This document shows positions 43,304 to 53,340 of a stretch of 64,000 bases of DNA, in pieces. The notes under the pieces were generated by a model. That model saw nothing but the letters and a program-made list of their open reading frames with translations, did no database searches and was not told the DNA's origin. The position numbers and the translations under genes are program-made. This DNA is from Bacteroidales bacterium (lineage in GTDB: Bacteria > Bacteroidota > Bacteroidia > Bacteroidales > DTU049). Position 1 is the first letter of the stretch. The number at the start of each line of letters is the position of its first letter. The DNA lies in contig JAOAAK010000029.1 in assembly GCA_026418905.1 (NCBI GenBank), forward strand, positions 62,001-126,000. The letters are read 5' to 3'.

Positions 43304-45901
43304 ATGGAAGAAAATATTTTAACATCGACTAAAAACAAAACTTTATCTTTTACCAGAATGAAAGGCCATGACGACATGAATAAAAACAAAAAAATCTATA
43401 CATTCGAAGAAGCACTAGCTAAAGCAATTGAATATTTTCATGGTGATCAGTTAGCTGCCAGTGTGTGGGTAAATAAATATGCCTTAAAGGACAGTGAAGG
43501 AAATATTTACGAATCTACACCCGACGAAATGCACTGGCGAATCGCACGAGAAATCCATCGAATTGAAAAAAAATATCCTCACCCATTGTCTGTGGAAGAA
43601 ATTTATGAAGTTCTTAAAGATTTTAAATACATCATTCCTCAAGGCAGTCCAATGGCAGGGATTGGAAATCCTTTCCAAGTAGTAAGCCTTTCTAATTGTT
43701 TTGTCATCGGATATGAAAATGCTGATTCATACGGAGGAATTTTAAAAATAGATGAAGAACAGGTGCAATTGATGAAACGAAGGGGTGGTGTTGGTCATGA
43801 TTTGAGTCACATTCGCCCAAAAGGTTCGCCTGTTAAAAACAGTGCACTAACTTCAACCGGTGTGGTTCCTTTTATGGAACGTTACAGCAATTCTACTCGC
43901 GAAGTAGCCCAAGATGGTCGCCGTGGAGCTTTGATGCTGACCATTTCTATTAAACATCCAGATGCCGAAAGTTTCATTGATGCTAAAGTTGAACAAGGTA
44001 AAATTACCGGAGCTAATATTTCAGTTAAAATTGATGATGAATTCATGCGTGCAGTTCTAAATGATACTGAATACATCCAAAAATATCCTATCGACAGCAA
44101 TAACCCTAAATTCACGCGAACCATTCGTGCCATAGAGTTATGGAAAAAAATTATTCATAATGCATGGAAATCTGCTGAACCGGGGATTCTTTTCTGGGAT
44201 ACTATCATCCGTGAATCTATACCTGATTGTTACGCTGATTTGGGTTTTAAGACAGTATCTACAAACCCTTGTGGAGAAATTCCTCTCTGCCCATACGATA
44301 GTTGCCGCTTGCTTGCTATAAACTTATACAGTTACGTTGAAAAACCCTTTACTTCAAACGCATACTTCAATTTTACTTTGTTTAAAAAACACGTTGCTCT
44401 CGCACAACGTATCATGGATGACATTATCGACCTCGAACTTGAAAAAATCGACGCCATTCTGCAAAAGATTGATAGTGACCCTGAGCCAGATGAACTTAAA
44501 CAAACAGAACGTAATCTTTGGCTAAAAATTAAAGATAAAGCCATTCAAGGACGGCGAACTGGTATTGGCGTAACAGCAGAAGGAGATATGTTAGCAGCAC
44601 TGGGCTTGCGTTATGGATCTGATGCTGCTATTGCTTTTAGTGAAAAAGTTCACAAAACCCTTGCTGTCGAAGCTTATCGCTCAAGCATTATGCTCGCAGC
44701 TGAAAGAGGTCCCTTCCCCATCTTTGACTTTGAACGTGAAAAAAACAATCCATTTCTCAATAGGTTATTCGATGCCGACCCATCTCTGAAAGAGGTCATG
44801 CAAAAATATGGTAGGAGAAATATCTCCTTGCTAACGATAGCCCCAACAGGTAGTGTAAGCATATTAACTCAAACTACCAGTGGTATTGAACCTGTTTTTC
44901 TTCCAGTCTACACAAGACGGCGCAAAGTAAATCCCAATGATAAAAATGTCCGCATTACATTTACCGATGAAGTTGGGGATCATTGGGAAGAATATTTGGT
45001 TTTTCATCCTAAATTTCTAACTTGGCTACAAGTAAATAACTATGACGTAGAAAAAATTAAACAGAATTTTTCACCTGAATTGATTAAAGAATTGATTGAA
45101 AAATCACCTTATCATCAGGCTACAGCTGCAGATGTAGATTGGGTAGCTAAAGTAAAAATGCAAGGTGTTATTCAGAAATGGGTCGATCATAGCATCAGTG
45201 TAACCATCAATCTTCCTGAACATGTTAGTGAAGAACTTGTTGACACATTATACAGAACTGCATGGGAAAGTGGATGCAAAGGAGTAACTGTTTACCGTGA
45301 AGGTTCACGCAGCGGCGTACTTGTAAGTTCTAGTAAAAAACAAGAAGACGCTTTTATTGAAACCAAAGCACCAAAAAGGCCAAAAAAATTGGAAGCTGCT
45401 GTTGTTCGTTTTCTGAATGAAAACGAAGAGTGGATTGCTGTTGTTGGATTGCTTAACAACAGACCTTACGAAATTTTTACGGGTAAAGCCGATAATTTTA
45501 TCATCCCCACCTACGTAAAAAATGGTTGGGTCATCAAAGAAAAAAAACCAGGAGAGAAAGCTCGTTACGATTTTGAATACATTGACAAAGATGGATATCT
45601 CATTACGATGAGGGGACTTTCAAGAACATTCAAACCTGAATATTGGAATTATGCCAAGCTCATTTCTGGTGTATTACGACATGGTATGCCTTTGCCAAAG
45701 GTAATCGATCTTGTGGAAAACCTTCGCTTCGACAACGAAAGCATCAATACTTGGCGAACAGGTGTTGTTCGAGCTCTTAAACAATTTATACCCAACGGCA
45801 CCAAAGCTAAAGGATCCTGCCCTCAGTGTGGTCAAGAAACACTTGCTTATCAAGAAGGATGCTTGACTTGTTCAAGTTGTGGCTATTCAAAATGTGGCTA
45901 A
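43304..45901 (+). CDS. nrdJ: Adenosylcobalamin-dependent (class II) ribonucleotide reductase
   Basis: 865 residues. Active-site features are SNCFVIGYENADSYGGI (redox Cys), MKRRGGVGHDLSHIRPKGSPV, STNPCGEIPLCPYDSCRLLAINL (thiyl-radical Cys and Glu) and APTGSVSILTQTTSGIEPVF. The C-terminus ends in a zinc-ribbon-like Cys cluster (CPQCG, CLTCSSCGYSKCG) that can shuttle reducing power. It makes deoxyribonucleotides with or without oxygen, using B12. The region about 690-800 is the extra C-terminal part seen in long vitamin B12-dependent NrdJ. It is preceded by two possible promoters and followed by cdaA, which has its own box. Confidence 0.95.
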   Translation: MEENILTSTKNKTLSFTRMKGHDDMNKNKKIYTFEEALAKAIEYFHGDQLAASVWVNKYALKDSEGNIYESTPDEMHWRIAREIHRIEKKYPHPLSVEEIYEVLKDFKYIIPQGSPMAGIGNPFQVVSLSNCFVIGYENADSYGGILKIDEEQVQLMKRRGGVGHDLSHIRPKGSPVKNSALTSTGVVPFMERYSNSTREVAQDGRRGALMLTISIKHPDAESFIDAKVEQGKITGANISVKIDDEFMRAVLNDTEYIQKYPIDSNNPKFTRTIRAIELWKKIIHNAWKSAEPGILFWDTIIRESIPDCYADLGFKTVSTNPCGEIPLCPYDSCRLLAINLYSYVEKPFTSNAYFNFTLFKKHVALAQRIMDDIIDLELEKIDAILQKIDSDPEPDELKQTERNLWLKIKDKAIQGRRTGIGVTAEGDMLAALGLRYGSDAAIAFSEKVHKTLAVEAYRSSIMLAAERGPFPIFDFEREKNNPFLNRLFDADPSLKEVMQKYGRRNISLLTIAPTGSVSILTQTTSGIEPVFLPVYTRRRKVNPNDKNVRITFTDEVGDHWEEYLVFHPKFLTWLQVNNYDVEKIKQNFSPELIKELIEKSPYHQATAADVDWVAKVKMQGVIQKWVDHSISVTINLPEHVSEELVDTLYRTAWESGCKGVTVYREGSRSGVLVSSSKKQEDAFIETKAPKRPKKLEAAVVRFLNENEEWIAVVGLLNNRPYEIFTGKADNFIIPTYVKNGWVIKEKKPGEKARYDFEYIDKDGYLITMRGLSRTFKPEYWNYAKLISGVLRHGMPLPKVIDLVENLRFDNESINTWRTGVVRALKQFIPNGTKAKGSCPQCGQETLAYQEGCLTCSSCGYSKCG

Positions 45902-45943
45902 AAATTTAATCTATTTTTTAAAATTTCCTGAGTTCTTTCTTTT

Positions 45944-45951
45944 TACCTTTG
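45944..45951 (+). promoter_or_regulatory. -7 promoter box for cdaA
   Basis: TACCTTTG matches TAnnTTTG and is followed by CAAGAA, 19 bases before the ATG at 45971. Confidence 0.6.
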
Positions 45952-45970
45952 CAAGAATCATCTACATAAG

Positions 45971-46756
45971 ATGGATTATTTTCATCAGATTTTTTCCGTG
46001 TCTTGGATTGATGTCTTTGATATATTGCTGGTTTCGCTTTTAATTTATCAAATTTTTAAGATATTTAAAGATACTAATGCTATCAAGATACTTCTTGGCA
46101 TCACTGTTCTTTACCTTACATGGAAAATTGTTTCTTTTCTTGGTTTTAATTTGCTTGGAGAAATTATTGGAAATTTCATCAATGTTGGTGTTCTTCTTCT
46201 TATCATTGTCTTTCAACCAGAAATACGAAAATTTTTACTTTACATGGGATCTCAGACTTTTATTTCTCGTCACCGAGGCAAATTCCTTTTTTGGCACTAT
46301 AATAAACCCTCATCTTTCAATTTAAACGTAGAGGAAATCGTAGACGCATGTGCATCAATGTCATCTCAAAAGATAGGAGCTCTAATCGTACTGACCCGTC
46401 ATGCTCCACTGATGGATGTCATCCTCACTGGTTATATGTTTGATGCAGAAATTAAGAGCTTACTTTTACAAAGCATTTTTTTCAAAAATTCACCACTTCA
46501 TGATGGTGCCGTGGTAATCCGAAATAATAAAATTATAGCAGCTCGTTGTACATTACCTCTTCCTACGGATACACCACTTACCAATCAATGGGGAATGAGA
46601 CATCGTGCAGCCATTGGTGTAACTGAAAACTCCGACGCTCTGGCGATTGTGGTATCGGAACAAACCGGTAATATCTCCTTGGCTGCAAACGGTCAACTTC
46701 ACCCTGTCATTTCTGTTCAACAATTAAAGGATTTACTACATTTGTATTACGCTTAA
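45971..46756 (+). CDS. cdaA: Diadenylate cyclase CdaA
   Basis: 261 residues. Three membrane spans occupy about 1-85. The DisA_N/DAC catalytic domain carries the DGA motif (SPLHDGAVVIRNNKIIAARCTLPL) and the RHR motif (WGMRHRAAIGVTENSDALAIVVSEQTGNIS). It condenses two ATP into cyclic di-AMP at the inner face of the membrane; that messenger controls potassium and osmotic balance and cell-wall state. The usual Firmicutes partner CdaR is not adjacent. It starts a two-gene unit with rlmD, 3 bases downstream. Confidence 0.95.
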   Translation: MDYFHQIFSVSWIDVFDILLVSLLIYQIFKIFKDTNAIKILLGITVLYLTWKIVSFLGFNLLGEIIGNFINVGVLLLIIVFQPEIRKFLLYMGSQTFISRHRGKFLFWHYNKPSSFNLNVEEIVDACASMSSQKIGALIVLTRHAPLMDVILTGYMFDAEIKSLLLQSIFFKNSPLHDGAVVIRNNKIIAARCTLPLPTDTPLTNQWGMRHRAAIGVTENSDALAIVVSEQTGNISLAANGQLHPVISVQQLKDLLHLYYA

Positions 46757-46759
46757 AAA

Positions 46760-48139
46760 ATGAGTAAAATTGTTCATCTATACGTTGAAAGTCTTGCATC
46801 GGAAGGATATGGAATTGCCTACTTGGATGGCAAGGTGACTTTCATACCTTTCACCGCTCCTGGTGATGAAGTTGAAGCAGAACTTATACAAATCAAAAGA
46901 AATTACAATTATGCTCAATTTTTAAAAATTGTAAAACCATCTTCGATACGTATTGAGCCTTTATGTCAGCATTTTGGAACGTGTGGTGGATGTAAGTGGC
47001 AACATCTTTCTTACAAGACACAATTAGAATGGAAACAACAATTTGTCGTGGATGCTTTTGAAAGAATTGCAAAAATTATCCCTCATGAAACATACCCTAT
47101 CGTTCCCTCCCATCAACCATTTTATTACCGCAACAAAATGGAATTCAGTTTTTCTCCGAGCGATTCATGTCCAGAAAAACCAGTTCTTGGTTTCCATTTA
47201 CCAGGAAAATTTAATCGTGTTTTTCACGTCGAAAAATGTTTTCTTCAAAACGATTTTCATAATGTCCTTCGACACCATCTTTATGAAATTATCTTGTCTT
47301 TAAATTTAAGTCCTTACAACAGAAAAACACACGAGGGTTTTTTACGCAATCTAATTATTCGAAAAAACTCGAAAGATGAATGGATGATTATCTTAGTTGT
47401 AACTGAAGATAAAAAAGAGATTATTCATCACATCTTTGAAAAAATCATTCCTTTATTTCCTCAAGTAATATCTTGGAATTACGTGGTAAACCAGAAAAAA
47501 AACGATTCTTTGCACGATTTAGACCCAATTCTTTTTTACGGGATGCCCTATTTGGAAGAAACCATTTTGCAAATTCAATTTAAAATTAGACCTCTCTCGT
47601 TTTTTCAGGTCAATAAGAACCAAGCAGAAAAATTGTATAGTAAGGTTGTTCAATGGGGAGCTTTCAAAAAGGAAGATGTGGTGTATGACCTTTACACGGG
47701 AACTGGGACAATTGCTCTTTCCATTTCTCCATTCGTAAAAAAAGTTATCGGAATAGACAACTCTTCGCAGGCTATTCAAGATGCTCAAGAAAATGCCCGG
47801 AATAACTCTGTTTGTAATTCTGTGTTTGTCTTTTCAGATGTCGCTAAAGGTTTTAACGATTCTTTGATTGAAGAACATGGTCGTCCAAATGTAGTTATCC
47901 TTGATCCTCCACGAAGCGGTGTGCACCCACAAGTAATTAAGCAACTATTAAAAAAACGACCTGAACGGATTATATATGTGAGTTGCAACCCTGGCACACA
48001 AGCTAGAGATATTAGCATGCTCTCCGAACTTTACGAATTGCATAAAATTCAACCTTTTGACATGTTTCCACAAACGGCACATGTAGAAAATATAGCTTTA
48101 TTAATTCTCAAAAACTCTTCTGTTTCCACTCCTCAATAA
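46760..48139 (+). CDS. rlmD: 23S rRNA (uracil-5-)-methyltransferase, RlmD/RumA family
   Basis: 459 residues. An N-terminal TRAM domain (VESLASEGYGIAYLDGKVTFIPFTAPGD) is followed by the Fe-S Cys set QHFGTCGGCKWQHL. The methyltransferase core has the SAM motif YDLYTGTGTIALS and DPPRSGVHP. The catalytic Cys is in IYVSCNPGTQARD. It methylates uracil C5 in 23S rRNA, or in tRNA if it is of the TrmA-like branch; the TRAM plus Cys cluster favours rRNA. It follows cdaA by 3 bases. Confidence 0.9.
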   Translation: MSKIVHLYVESLASEGYGIAYLDGKVTFIPFTAPGDEVEAELIQIKRNYNYAQFLKIVKPSSIRIEPLCQHFGTCGGCKWQHLSYKTQLEWKQQFVVDAFERIAKIIPHETYPIVPSHQPFYYRNKMEFSFSPSDSCPEKPVLGFHLPGKFNRVFHVEKCFLQNDFHNVLRHHLYEIILSLNLSPYNRKTHEGFLRNLIIRKNSKDEWMIILVVTEDKKEIIHHIFEKIIPLFPQVISWNYVVNQKKNDSLHDLDPILFYGMPYLEETILQIQFKIRPLSFFQVNKNQAEKLYSKVVQWGAFKKEDVVYDLYTGTGTIALSISPFVKKVIGIDNSSQAIQDAQENARNNSVCNSVFVFSDVAKGFNDSLIEEHGRPNVVILDPPRSGVHPQVIKQLLKKRPERIIYVSCNPGTQARDISMLSELYELHKIQPFDMFPQTAHVENIALLILKNSSVSTPQ

Positions 48140-48474
48140 TTACTTCCTAATTTTTGTCGGTATTGATCGTCTTTACAACTATATTTAAAAAAATTTATAG
48201 TTTTTCTCCACAAATTTATTCATCAACATTTCTCATCTGAGATTTGTTCAAATATCACTTCATACACCAAATTCACGAGTTTTTTCGAAAATATTTTTTA
48301 CCAAAAGGAACAGAGACACTGAAGAATAACAATATCCGATGTTGAATTTTTTATTGTTGATGTTAACAAACAAATCAAAAAATTTTTTTATTTAATTACA
48401 ATTTTTTGCATCTTTAACGAAAAAATATTACAAAAAAAAATAATGACTTTTTTCTAAAATTGCAAAAAATTAGG
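48140..48474. other. AT-rich gap of ~335 bp between rlmD and an envelope protein
   Basis: No ORF of note on either strand. One imperfect hairpin lies at 48225-48248 (AACATTTCTCA, TC, TGAGATTTGTT; 9 of 11 positions pair), with no T-run. Near the right end TAAAATTG (48455-48462) is one base from the promoter box and lies 12 bases before the next ATG. An ncRNA cannot be excluded but nothing known is recognisable. Confidence 0.4.
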
Positions 48475-49191
48475 ATGAAATATAAGCTTTGCTTTATATT
48501 AACATTTTTAATGATTTTTTTTCTTGAAGCCACATGTCAGTTTCAGTGTGTTGGTTTTTCTTATGGGAGGGGAAAGTATACTTTTGGATTTCCAAACATA
48601 AAAAACGACATGGAATTTTTTAATTACCTTTATCCTGAATTAGAAAAACCATTTAAATATCATCGTTTTTACGAAAATTACTCCATTAAGACAGGAGCCC
48701 TTTTTGATGAAGATGATGATTTTTCACCTTTGGTGGTAGTTTATTTAAAACATCAACGTTCCGTTTTTTATGCAAAAGGACAATCACATGCTTTATACGA
48801 TCATACTAACTCTCATATTTATGACATTACGGCAAAATATAGCATCTACTATACCTCTTTGGGCCTCAATATTTACTTGTGTTTAATTCCGCATGTATTT
48901 TATTTTGGTTTGGCTGGAATAGAGTTAGCACATTTAACTCAAAAATTTACTCAAACCGTGAAAAAAGGAGGAATCACACCTTATGAAAATATAACCAAAA
49001 CCCAACGGGAAATTCAGGGTTGGGAGTTTAGTTTATTACTGCAAGTTCCACTAAAAGAAAAACCCTTGCTGCAAATTAAACCTTATGTTTCTATGGAACC
49101 TTTCACTTCTCTTCTTTCTGTTGATATGGCCCATTTTTATAATCGATACAACCATGTAGGAATTGACGTTACTTTTTGTATCCCTTTGTAA
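48475..49191 (+). CDS. Putative outer-membrane beta-barrel or secreted protein
   Basis: 238 residues from the ATG at 48475. An in-frame TTG at 48460 gives five more residues ahead of the signal peptide and is less likely. The signal peptide is LCFILTFLMIFFLEATCQ. The rest alternates aromatic and polar residues in ~10-residue strands (FYAKGQSHALYDH, YTSLGLNIYLCLIPHVFYFGLAGIE, PYVSMEPFTSLLSVD, HVGIDVTFCIPL), as expected of a small outer-membrane barrel. No family recognised. It is followed 20 bases later by a small lipoprotein, likely the same transcript. Confidence 0.65.
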   Translation: MKYKLCFILTFLMIFFLEATCQFQCVGFSYGRGKYTFGFPNIKNDMEFFNYLYPELEKPFKYHRFYENYSIKTGALFDEDDDFSPLVVVYLKHQRSVFYAKGQSHALYDHTNSHIYDITAKYSIYYTSLGLNIYLCLIPHVFYFGLAGIELAHLTQKFTQTVKKGGITPYENITKTQREIQGWEFSLLLQVPLKEKPLLQIKPYVSMEPFTSLLSVDMAHFYNRYNHVGIDVTFCIPL

Positions 49192-49211
49192 AACAAAAAA
49201 CTATAAAAGTT

Positions 49212-49688
49212 ATGAAAAAAACAATTTTATATTTTGTTTTATCATTACTTGTATATGCTTGCCATCATGTAATCCCACCTTTTAGTTATTATGAAAAATT
49301 CTATGGGGTATGGAAAATCAAAACTTATCAGTTGAAAAACGATTCAGGTCAGTGGATCACTATATTGAAAGACACAGGACGTTTTATTTTCTACGATGCT
49401 CTCGAAGATTTATTCCAACATTATGACGACAGCTGTAAATTACTCATACTTTATCCTCCTCCATATTCTCATCTCTTTATCAATTCTCCATCATTTTGGT
49501 GTGTAGTTTCATTTCCAAGTTATTACGAACAATTCTACTGGCGCCTCTTAGGCGAAAATAAACTTATGATAAAAAAGTATCTCGACGCTGCGGAACAATT
49601 ACATTTTACATATAAATTCACAAGCAAAAAAGAATTGGAAATAGTTGATAAATATGAAAAAGAGAAATGGATTTTGGAAAAAATATAA
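49212..49688 (+). CDS. Small lipoprotein of unknown function
   Basis: 158 residues from the ATG at 49212. The frame runs back to 49176, but only the internal start gives a clean lipoprotein signal ending at LLVYAC (Cys about residue 17). The mature part begins with FSYYEKFYGVWKIKTYQLKNDSGQ, again a GxW start typical of lipocalin-like small lipoproteins, and closes with ELEIVDKYEKEKWILEKI. Compare the lipoprotein at 8577-9251, which has a similar opening. Function unknown. Confidence 0.68.
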   Translation: MKKTILYFVLSLLVYACHHVIPPFSYYEKFYGVWKIKTYQLKNDSGQWITILKDTGRFIFYDALEDLFQHYDDSCKLLILYPPPYSHLFINSPSFWCVVSFPSYYEQFYWRLLGENKLMIKKYLDAAEQLHFTYKFTSKKELEIVDKYEKEKWILEKI

Positions 49689-49715
49689 TATCTACTTATT
49701 TAGTTGCATTTTGTC

Positions 49716-49723
49716 TATTTTTG
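49716..49723 (+). promoter_or_regulatory. -7 promoter box abutting the aminotransferase start
   Basis: TATTTTTG followed by CAAAAAA; it ends 7 bases before the ATG at 49731. It lies inside the longer frame that starts at 49704, which supports the later start. Confidence 0.6.
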
Positions 49724-49730
49724 CAAAAAA

Positions 49731-50951
49731 ATGATTCCTTTTTCCCCCCCACGCATAGACGAAAAAATAATTGAAGCTGTTGTTGAAGTATTGCGTTCGG
49801 GGTGGATTACAACAGGGCCAAAGACTTATGCTTTCGAAGAAAAATTGCAAAAATACACGGAAGCACAAAAAGTAGTGTGTGTGGGTAGTGCTACAGCAGG
49901 GCTTGAGCTAGTGCTACGATGGTTTGGCATAGGTCGTGGTGATGAAGTAATTGTACCTGCATATACCTATGCTGCTAGCGCCAATGTCATTTTACATTGC
50001 GGAGCGAGGCCTGTTTTCATTGATTCTTCCCCAGAGGATTACAATTTGGATATAGAAACTCTCGAGAAGCTCATCACTGAAAGAACAAAAGCCATTATCC
50101 CAGTAGATATTGGTGGCTTTCCTTGCGACTACGATAGAATTTATGAAATAGTAACATCTTCTTTAATTCAACAAAAATTCCAACCTGCCACTGATAAGCA
50201 ACGGCAACTTGGTCGAATTCTTATCCTTTCTGATGCAGCTCATAGCCTTGGAGCAATTTATAAAGGTAGAAAAACTGGAACATTAGCCGACTTCACTGTC
50301 TTTTCTTTTCATGCAGTTAAAAACCTAACCACAGCCGAAGGAGGTGCCATCAGCATTCAACTTCCTGAAAATTTTGATGTTGACCAAGTATATCGAGAAC
50401 TAAAACTTCTATCTCTCCACGGCCAAGACAAAGATGCTATGACTAAACTTAAACCTGGCAACTGGGAATACGACATTCTTCTTCCGGGTTATAAGTACAA
50501 CATGACCGATATTCAAGCCGCAATGGGTCTGATAGAACTCGAGAGATACGATTCGGACATGTTGAGCAAACGAAAATATATTTTCAAAACTTATGACGAA
50601 CTCTTAGAAGGACAAGGATCAATAAAACTTCCGCTTTACAAAGATCATTTTCGAGAAACATCTTATCATCTCTACCAGATTCAAATATCTTTTGCTGATG
50701 AAAAGATACGCAATGAAATTATTCAGCAAATTTTTCAGAAGGGAGTTTCAGTAAATGTCCATTTCAAACCCCTACCTCTTATGACAGCTTATCATCAACT
50801 CGGCTATCGGATAGATGATTATCCCCACGCTTATGAACACTACAAAAAAGAAATTACACTTCCTGTATACTACCAACTTACCGATGATCAGATTTACACT
50901 ATTGCTAAAGTTGTTCGTGAAACAGTTGAACAATATGAAAAGATTTTTTGA
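49731..50951 (+). CDS. PLP-dependent sugar aminotransferase (DegT/DnrJ/EryC1/StrS family)
   Basis: 406 residues from the ATG at 49731. Family motifs are MIPFSPPRIDEKIIEAVVEVLRSGW, GSATAGLELVLRW, EVIVPAYTYAASANVILHCGARPVFID, the PLP region ILILSDAAHSLGA, and the Schiff-base Lys in FSFHAVKNLTTAEGGAI. YKYNMTDIQAAMGL follows. It would add an amino group to a nucleotide-linked keto sugar for surface glycans or lipopolysaccharide. Its end overlaps the sugar transferase by 17 bases, so the pair acts in one glycan pathway. The keto-sugar could come from the dehydratase at 26584-28440 (inference). Confidence 0.92.
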   Translation: MIPFSPPRIDEKIIEAVVEVLRSGWITTGPKTYAFEEKLQKYTEAQKVVCVGSATAGLELVLRWFGIGRGDEVIVPAYTYAASANVILHCGARPVFIDSSPEDYNLDIETLEKLITERTKAIIPVDIGGFPCDYDRIYEIVTSSLIQQKFQPATDKQRQLGRILILSDAAHSLGAIYKGRKTGTLADFTVFSFHAVKNLTTAEGGAISIQLPENFDVDQVYRELKLLSLHGQDKDAMTKLKPGNWEYDILLPGYKYNMTDIQAAMGLIELERYDSDMLSKRKYIFKTYDELLEGQGSIKLPLYKDHFRETSYHLYQIQISFADEKIRNEIIQQIFQKGVSVNVHFKPLPLMTAYHQLGYRIDDYPHAYEHYKKEITLPVYYQLTDDQIYTIAKVVRETVEQYEKIF

Positions 50952-51540
50952 TTTTGTTGTTTCTCTTATAGCTATTATTCTTCTTTTACCAGTTTTTTTG
51001 ATTATTTCAATTCTTATTATAGCAACATCGAAAGGAGGGCCTTTTTATTTGCAAACACGAGTAGGTAGATATGGGAAACTTTTTAAGATCATCAAATTCC
51101 GTACGATGTACAAAAAAAGTGATCAAAAAGGCCTTCTGACAGTCGGGATGCGAGATCCACGAATAACTCCCGTAGGCTTTTTTTTAAGAAAAACCAAATT
51201 AGATGAACTTCCTCAACTGTTTAACATTCTCTTAGGACATATGAGCTTTGTAGGTCCTAGACCAGAAGTTCCTAAATACGTCGAATTGTATACAGAAAAA
51301 CAAAAAAAAATTCTTACCGTTCGACCTGGTCTTACCGATTACGCTTCTCTTGCCTATATTCACGAAAACAAAATTCTTGCCCAGGCCGAGGATCCAGAAA
51401 AATTTTACATAGAACAAATCATGCCCGCTAAATTAGAACTTAGTCTTCAATATATTCACGATCAAAATCTGATAACGGATTTTAAGATCATTTGGAAAAC
51501 AATCAAGCAAATTCTCAATAACGATAATGCTCAGGTTTAA
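50935..51540 (+). CDS. Initiating sugar-phosphate transferase (bacterial sugar transferase family)
   Basis: 201 residues from the ATG at 50935; a longer frame from 50815 is only overlap with the aminotransferase. One N-terminal membrane segment ([23 protein letters not shown]) precedes the conserved catalytic part: [53 protein letters not shown] and [10 protein letters not shown]. These monotopic enzymes (PglC/WecP/WbaP type) move a sugar phosphate from a nucleotide sugar to undecaprenyl phosphate, starting a glycan on the lipid carrier. Its 3' end overlaps convergent ahcY by 26 bases. Confidence 0.92.
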   Translation: MKRFFDFVVSLIAIILLLPVFLIISILIIATSKGGPFYLQTRVGRYGKLFKIIKFRTMYKKSDQKGLLTVGMRDPRITPVGFFLRKTKLDELPQLFNILLGHMSFVGPRPEVPKYVELYTEKQKKILTVRPGLTDYASLAYIHENKILAQAEDPEKFYIEQIMPAKLELSLQYIHDQNLITDFKIIWKTIKQILNNDNAQV

Positions 51541-52927
51541 AGGGACCATCTATGGGCACACCTATGTAAGCAGCTTGTTCGGGTGTTAGTTTTGTTAATT
51601 TAACACCAAGAAAATCAAGATGCAAACGTGCAACTTCTTCATCTAGCTTTTTAGGTAAACGATAAACTCCTATTTCATATTGATTTTGCCACAATTCTAT
51701 TTGAGCTAGCGTCTGATTAGTAAAGGAATTACTCATCACAAAAGAAGGATGACCATTAGCATTACCAAGATTGACAAGTCTGCCTTCTGATAAAAGAATG
51801 ATGGAATGTCCATCTGGAAAAATATACTTATCAACTTGGGGTTTGATGTTGATTTTCCGAATGCCTGGATAATTTTCAAGAGCAGAAACTTGGATTTCAT
51901 TGTCAAAATGTCCGATGTTGCAAACGATAGAACCATCTTTCATTTTTTCCATATGTTCGATTCGAATCACATCACGGTTACCGGTGGCTGTAACATAAAT
52001 ATTAGCAATGGGCAAGGCATCTTCGACGGTAGTGACTTCAAAACCTTCCATAGCTGCTTGCAAAGCACAAATAGGATCTATTTCCGTAACCAATACACGT
52101 GCTCCAAAACCTCTAAGTGAACGTGCAGATCCTTTTCCTACATCTCCAAAACCGCAAACCACCGCTACTTTTCCAGCAATCATAACATTGGTGGCTCGTT
52201 TTATCCCGTCAGCCAGGGATTCTCTGCATCCGTATAAGTTATCAAACTTCGACTTGGTTACGCTATCGTTGACGTTAATAGCTGGCACTAAAAGTTCCCC
52301 TTTCTCATGCAATTTATATAAACGATGAACTCCCGTTGTGGTTTCTTCGGAAACTCCCCTCCACTCACTTACCACTCTATGCCACCACGATGGATCTTCG
52401 ATGTAAATTTTCTTTAACATTCTTAAGAGAGCAGCTTCATCTTCCGAAGTGGGTTCTCTGTCAAGTATAGTTGGATCGTTTTCAACTTGATACCCCAGAT
52501 GAATCATTAAAGTTGCATCCCCTCCATCGTCAACAACTAGATGTGGCCCCTTGCCATCATGGTTCAAAGCCATAAAGGTTGCCCACCAGTATTCATCTAG
52601 TGTTTCACCTTTCCATGCAAAAACGGGAATACCTGCCTTAGCAATAGCTGCAGCAGCATGATCTTGAGTTGAAAAAATATTGCAACTGGCCCATCGAACC
52701 TCTGCTCCCAAATGTCTAAGAGTTTCAATGAGCACAGCAGTTTGAACAGTCATATGAAGTGAGCCAGATATCCTTGCTCCTTTCAAAGGCTTGGAATCCC
52801 CATATTTCTGACGCAAGGCCATTAACCCTGGCATCTCTTTTTCGGCGATTTCGATTTCTTTTCTTCCCCACTCTGCCAGTGAGATATCTTTCACTTTATA
52901 ATCCAACTTTTCCTTTATGTTAAACAT
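51515..52927 (-). CDS. ahcY: Adenosylhomocysteinase
   Basis: 470 residues from the ATG at 52927, preceded by GGAAG; an in-frame TTG at 52936 is less likely. AhcY motifs are [78 protein letters not shown], the NAD site [12 protein letters not shown], and the C-terminal [25 protein letters not shown]. It splits S-adenosylhomocysteine to adenosine and homocysteine, clearing the inhibitory product of methyltransferases. Third gene after the EF-G-like and VOC genes, 11 bases from the VOC stop. No SAH riboswitch fits in that gap. Confidence 0.97.
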   Translation of the reverse strand: MFNIKEKLDYKVKDISLAEWGRKEIEIAEKEMPGLMALRQKYGDSKPLKGARISGSLHMTVQTAVLIETLRHLGAEVRWASCNIFSTQDHAAAAIAKAGIPVFAWKGETLDEYWWATFMALNHDGKGPHLVVDDGGDATLMIHLGYQVENDPTILDREPTSEDEAALLRMLKKIYIEDPSWWHRVVSEWRGVSEETTTGVHRLYKLHEKGELLVPAINVNDSVTKSKFDNLYGCRESLADGIKRATNVMIAGKVAVVCGFGDVGKGSARSLRGFGARVLVTEIDPICALQAAMEGFEVTTVEDALPIANIYVTATGNRDVIRIEHMEKMKDGSIVCNIGHFDNEIQVSALENYPGIRKINIKPQVDKYIFPDGHSIILLSEGRLVNLGNANGHPSFVMSNSFTNQTLAQIELWQNQYEIGVYRLPKKLDEEVARLHLDFLGVKLTKLTPEQAAYIGVPIDGPFKPEHYRY

Positions 52928-52938
52928 AACTTCCAATT

Positions 52939-53322
52939 TTAAACCAAATTTATTTCTTTAATTTCAAAGATATTTCCCGCTTTATCCTTGATAAAATACC
53001 CTTTTTTACCAGTCCTTTTTTCAAATTCTACGACAGTATAATTAGCTTTTCTAGCTTTTTCGATGATTTGGTTAGCCTGCCAATATTCCAAAGCCATATG
53101 AGATACGCCAGGAGTAAATGGGACAGGACATACGAAGAGCTCCAGAATAACTTCGAACCTCTGCATGCGATGGATAGGTATTAATCTTTCCTCTCCAAAT
53201 AATTTTAATGCAGCATCTGGATAAAAAATGTAAGTTTTGATCTTCGTAAAACCTAAGACTTGCTCATAAAAGTCATGGACTTCACTTTCTTCAAAAATAT
53301 GTACTCCTATGTGCCGAAGCAT
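52939..53322 (-). CDS. VOC/glyoxalase-superfamily protein
   Basis: 127 residues with a single VOC beta-alpha-beta fold pattern: [50 protein letters not shown] and [18 protein letters not shown]. Metal-ligand-like positions are the first-strand His5 or His8, the His in SHMALE, and the Glu in NIFEIKE. Substrate unknown. It sits between the EF-G-like gene (18 bases upstream) and ahcY. Confidence 0.75.
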   Translation of the reverse strand: MLRHIGVHIFEESEVHDFYEQVLGFTKIKTYIFYPDAALKLFGEERLIPIHRMQRFEVILELFVCPVPFTPGVSHMALEYWQANQIIEKARKANYTVVEFEKRTGKKGYFIKDKAGNIFEIKEINLV

Positions 53323-53340
53323 AGAGGGAAAGTATTGTTA

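Noticed and set aside
50815-50934. N-terminal extension of the sugar transferase frame
   Set aside because: The extra 40 residues are read out of frame from the aminotransferase gene; the membrane anchor typical of the family starts right after the ATG at 50935.
52928-52938. SAH riboswitch ahead of ahcY
   Set aside because: Only 11 bases separate the VOC stop from the ahcY ATG.
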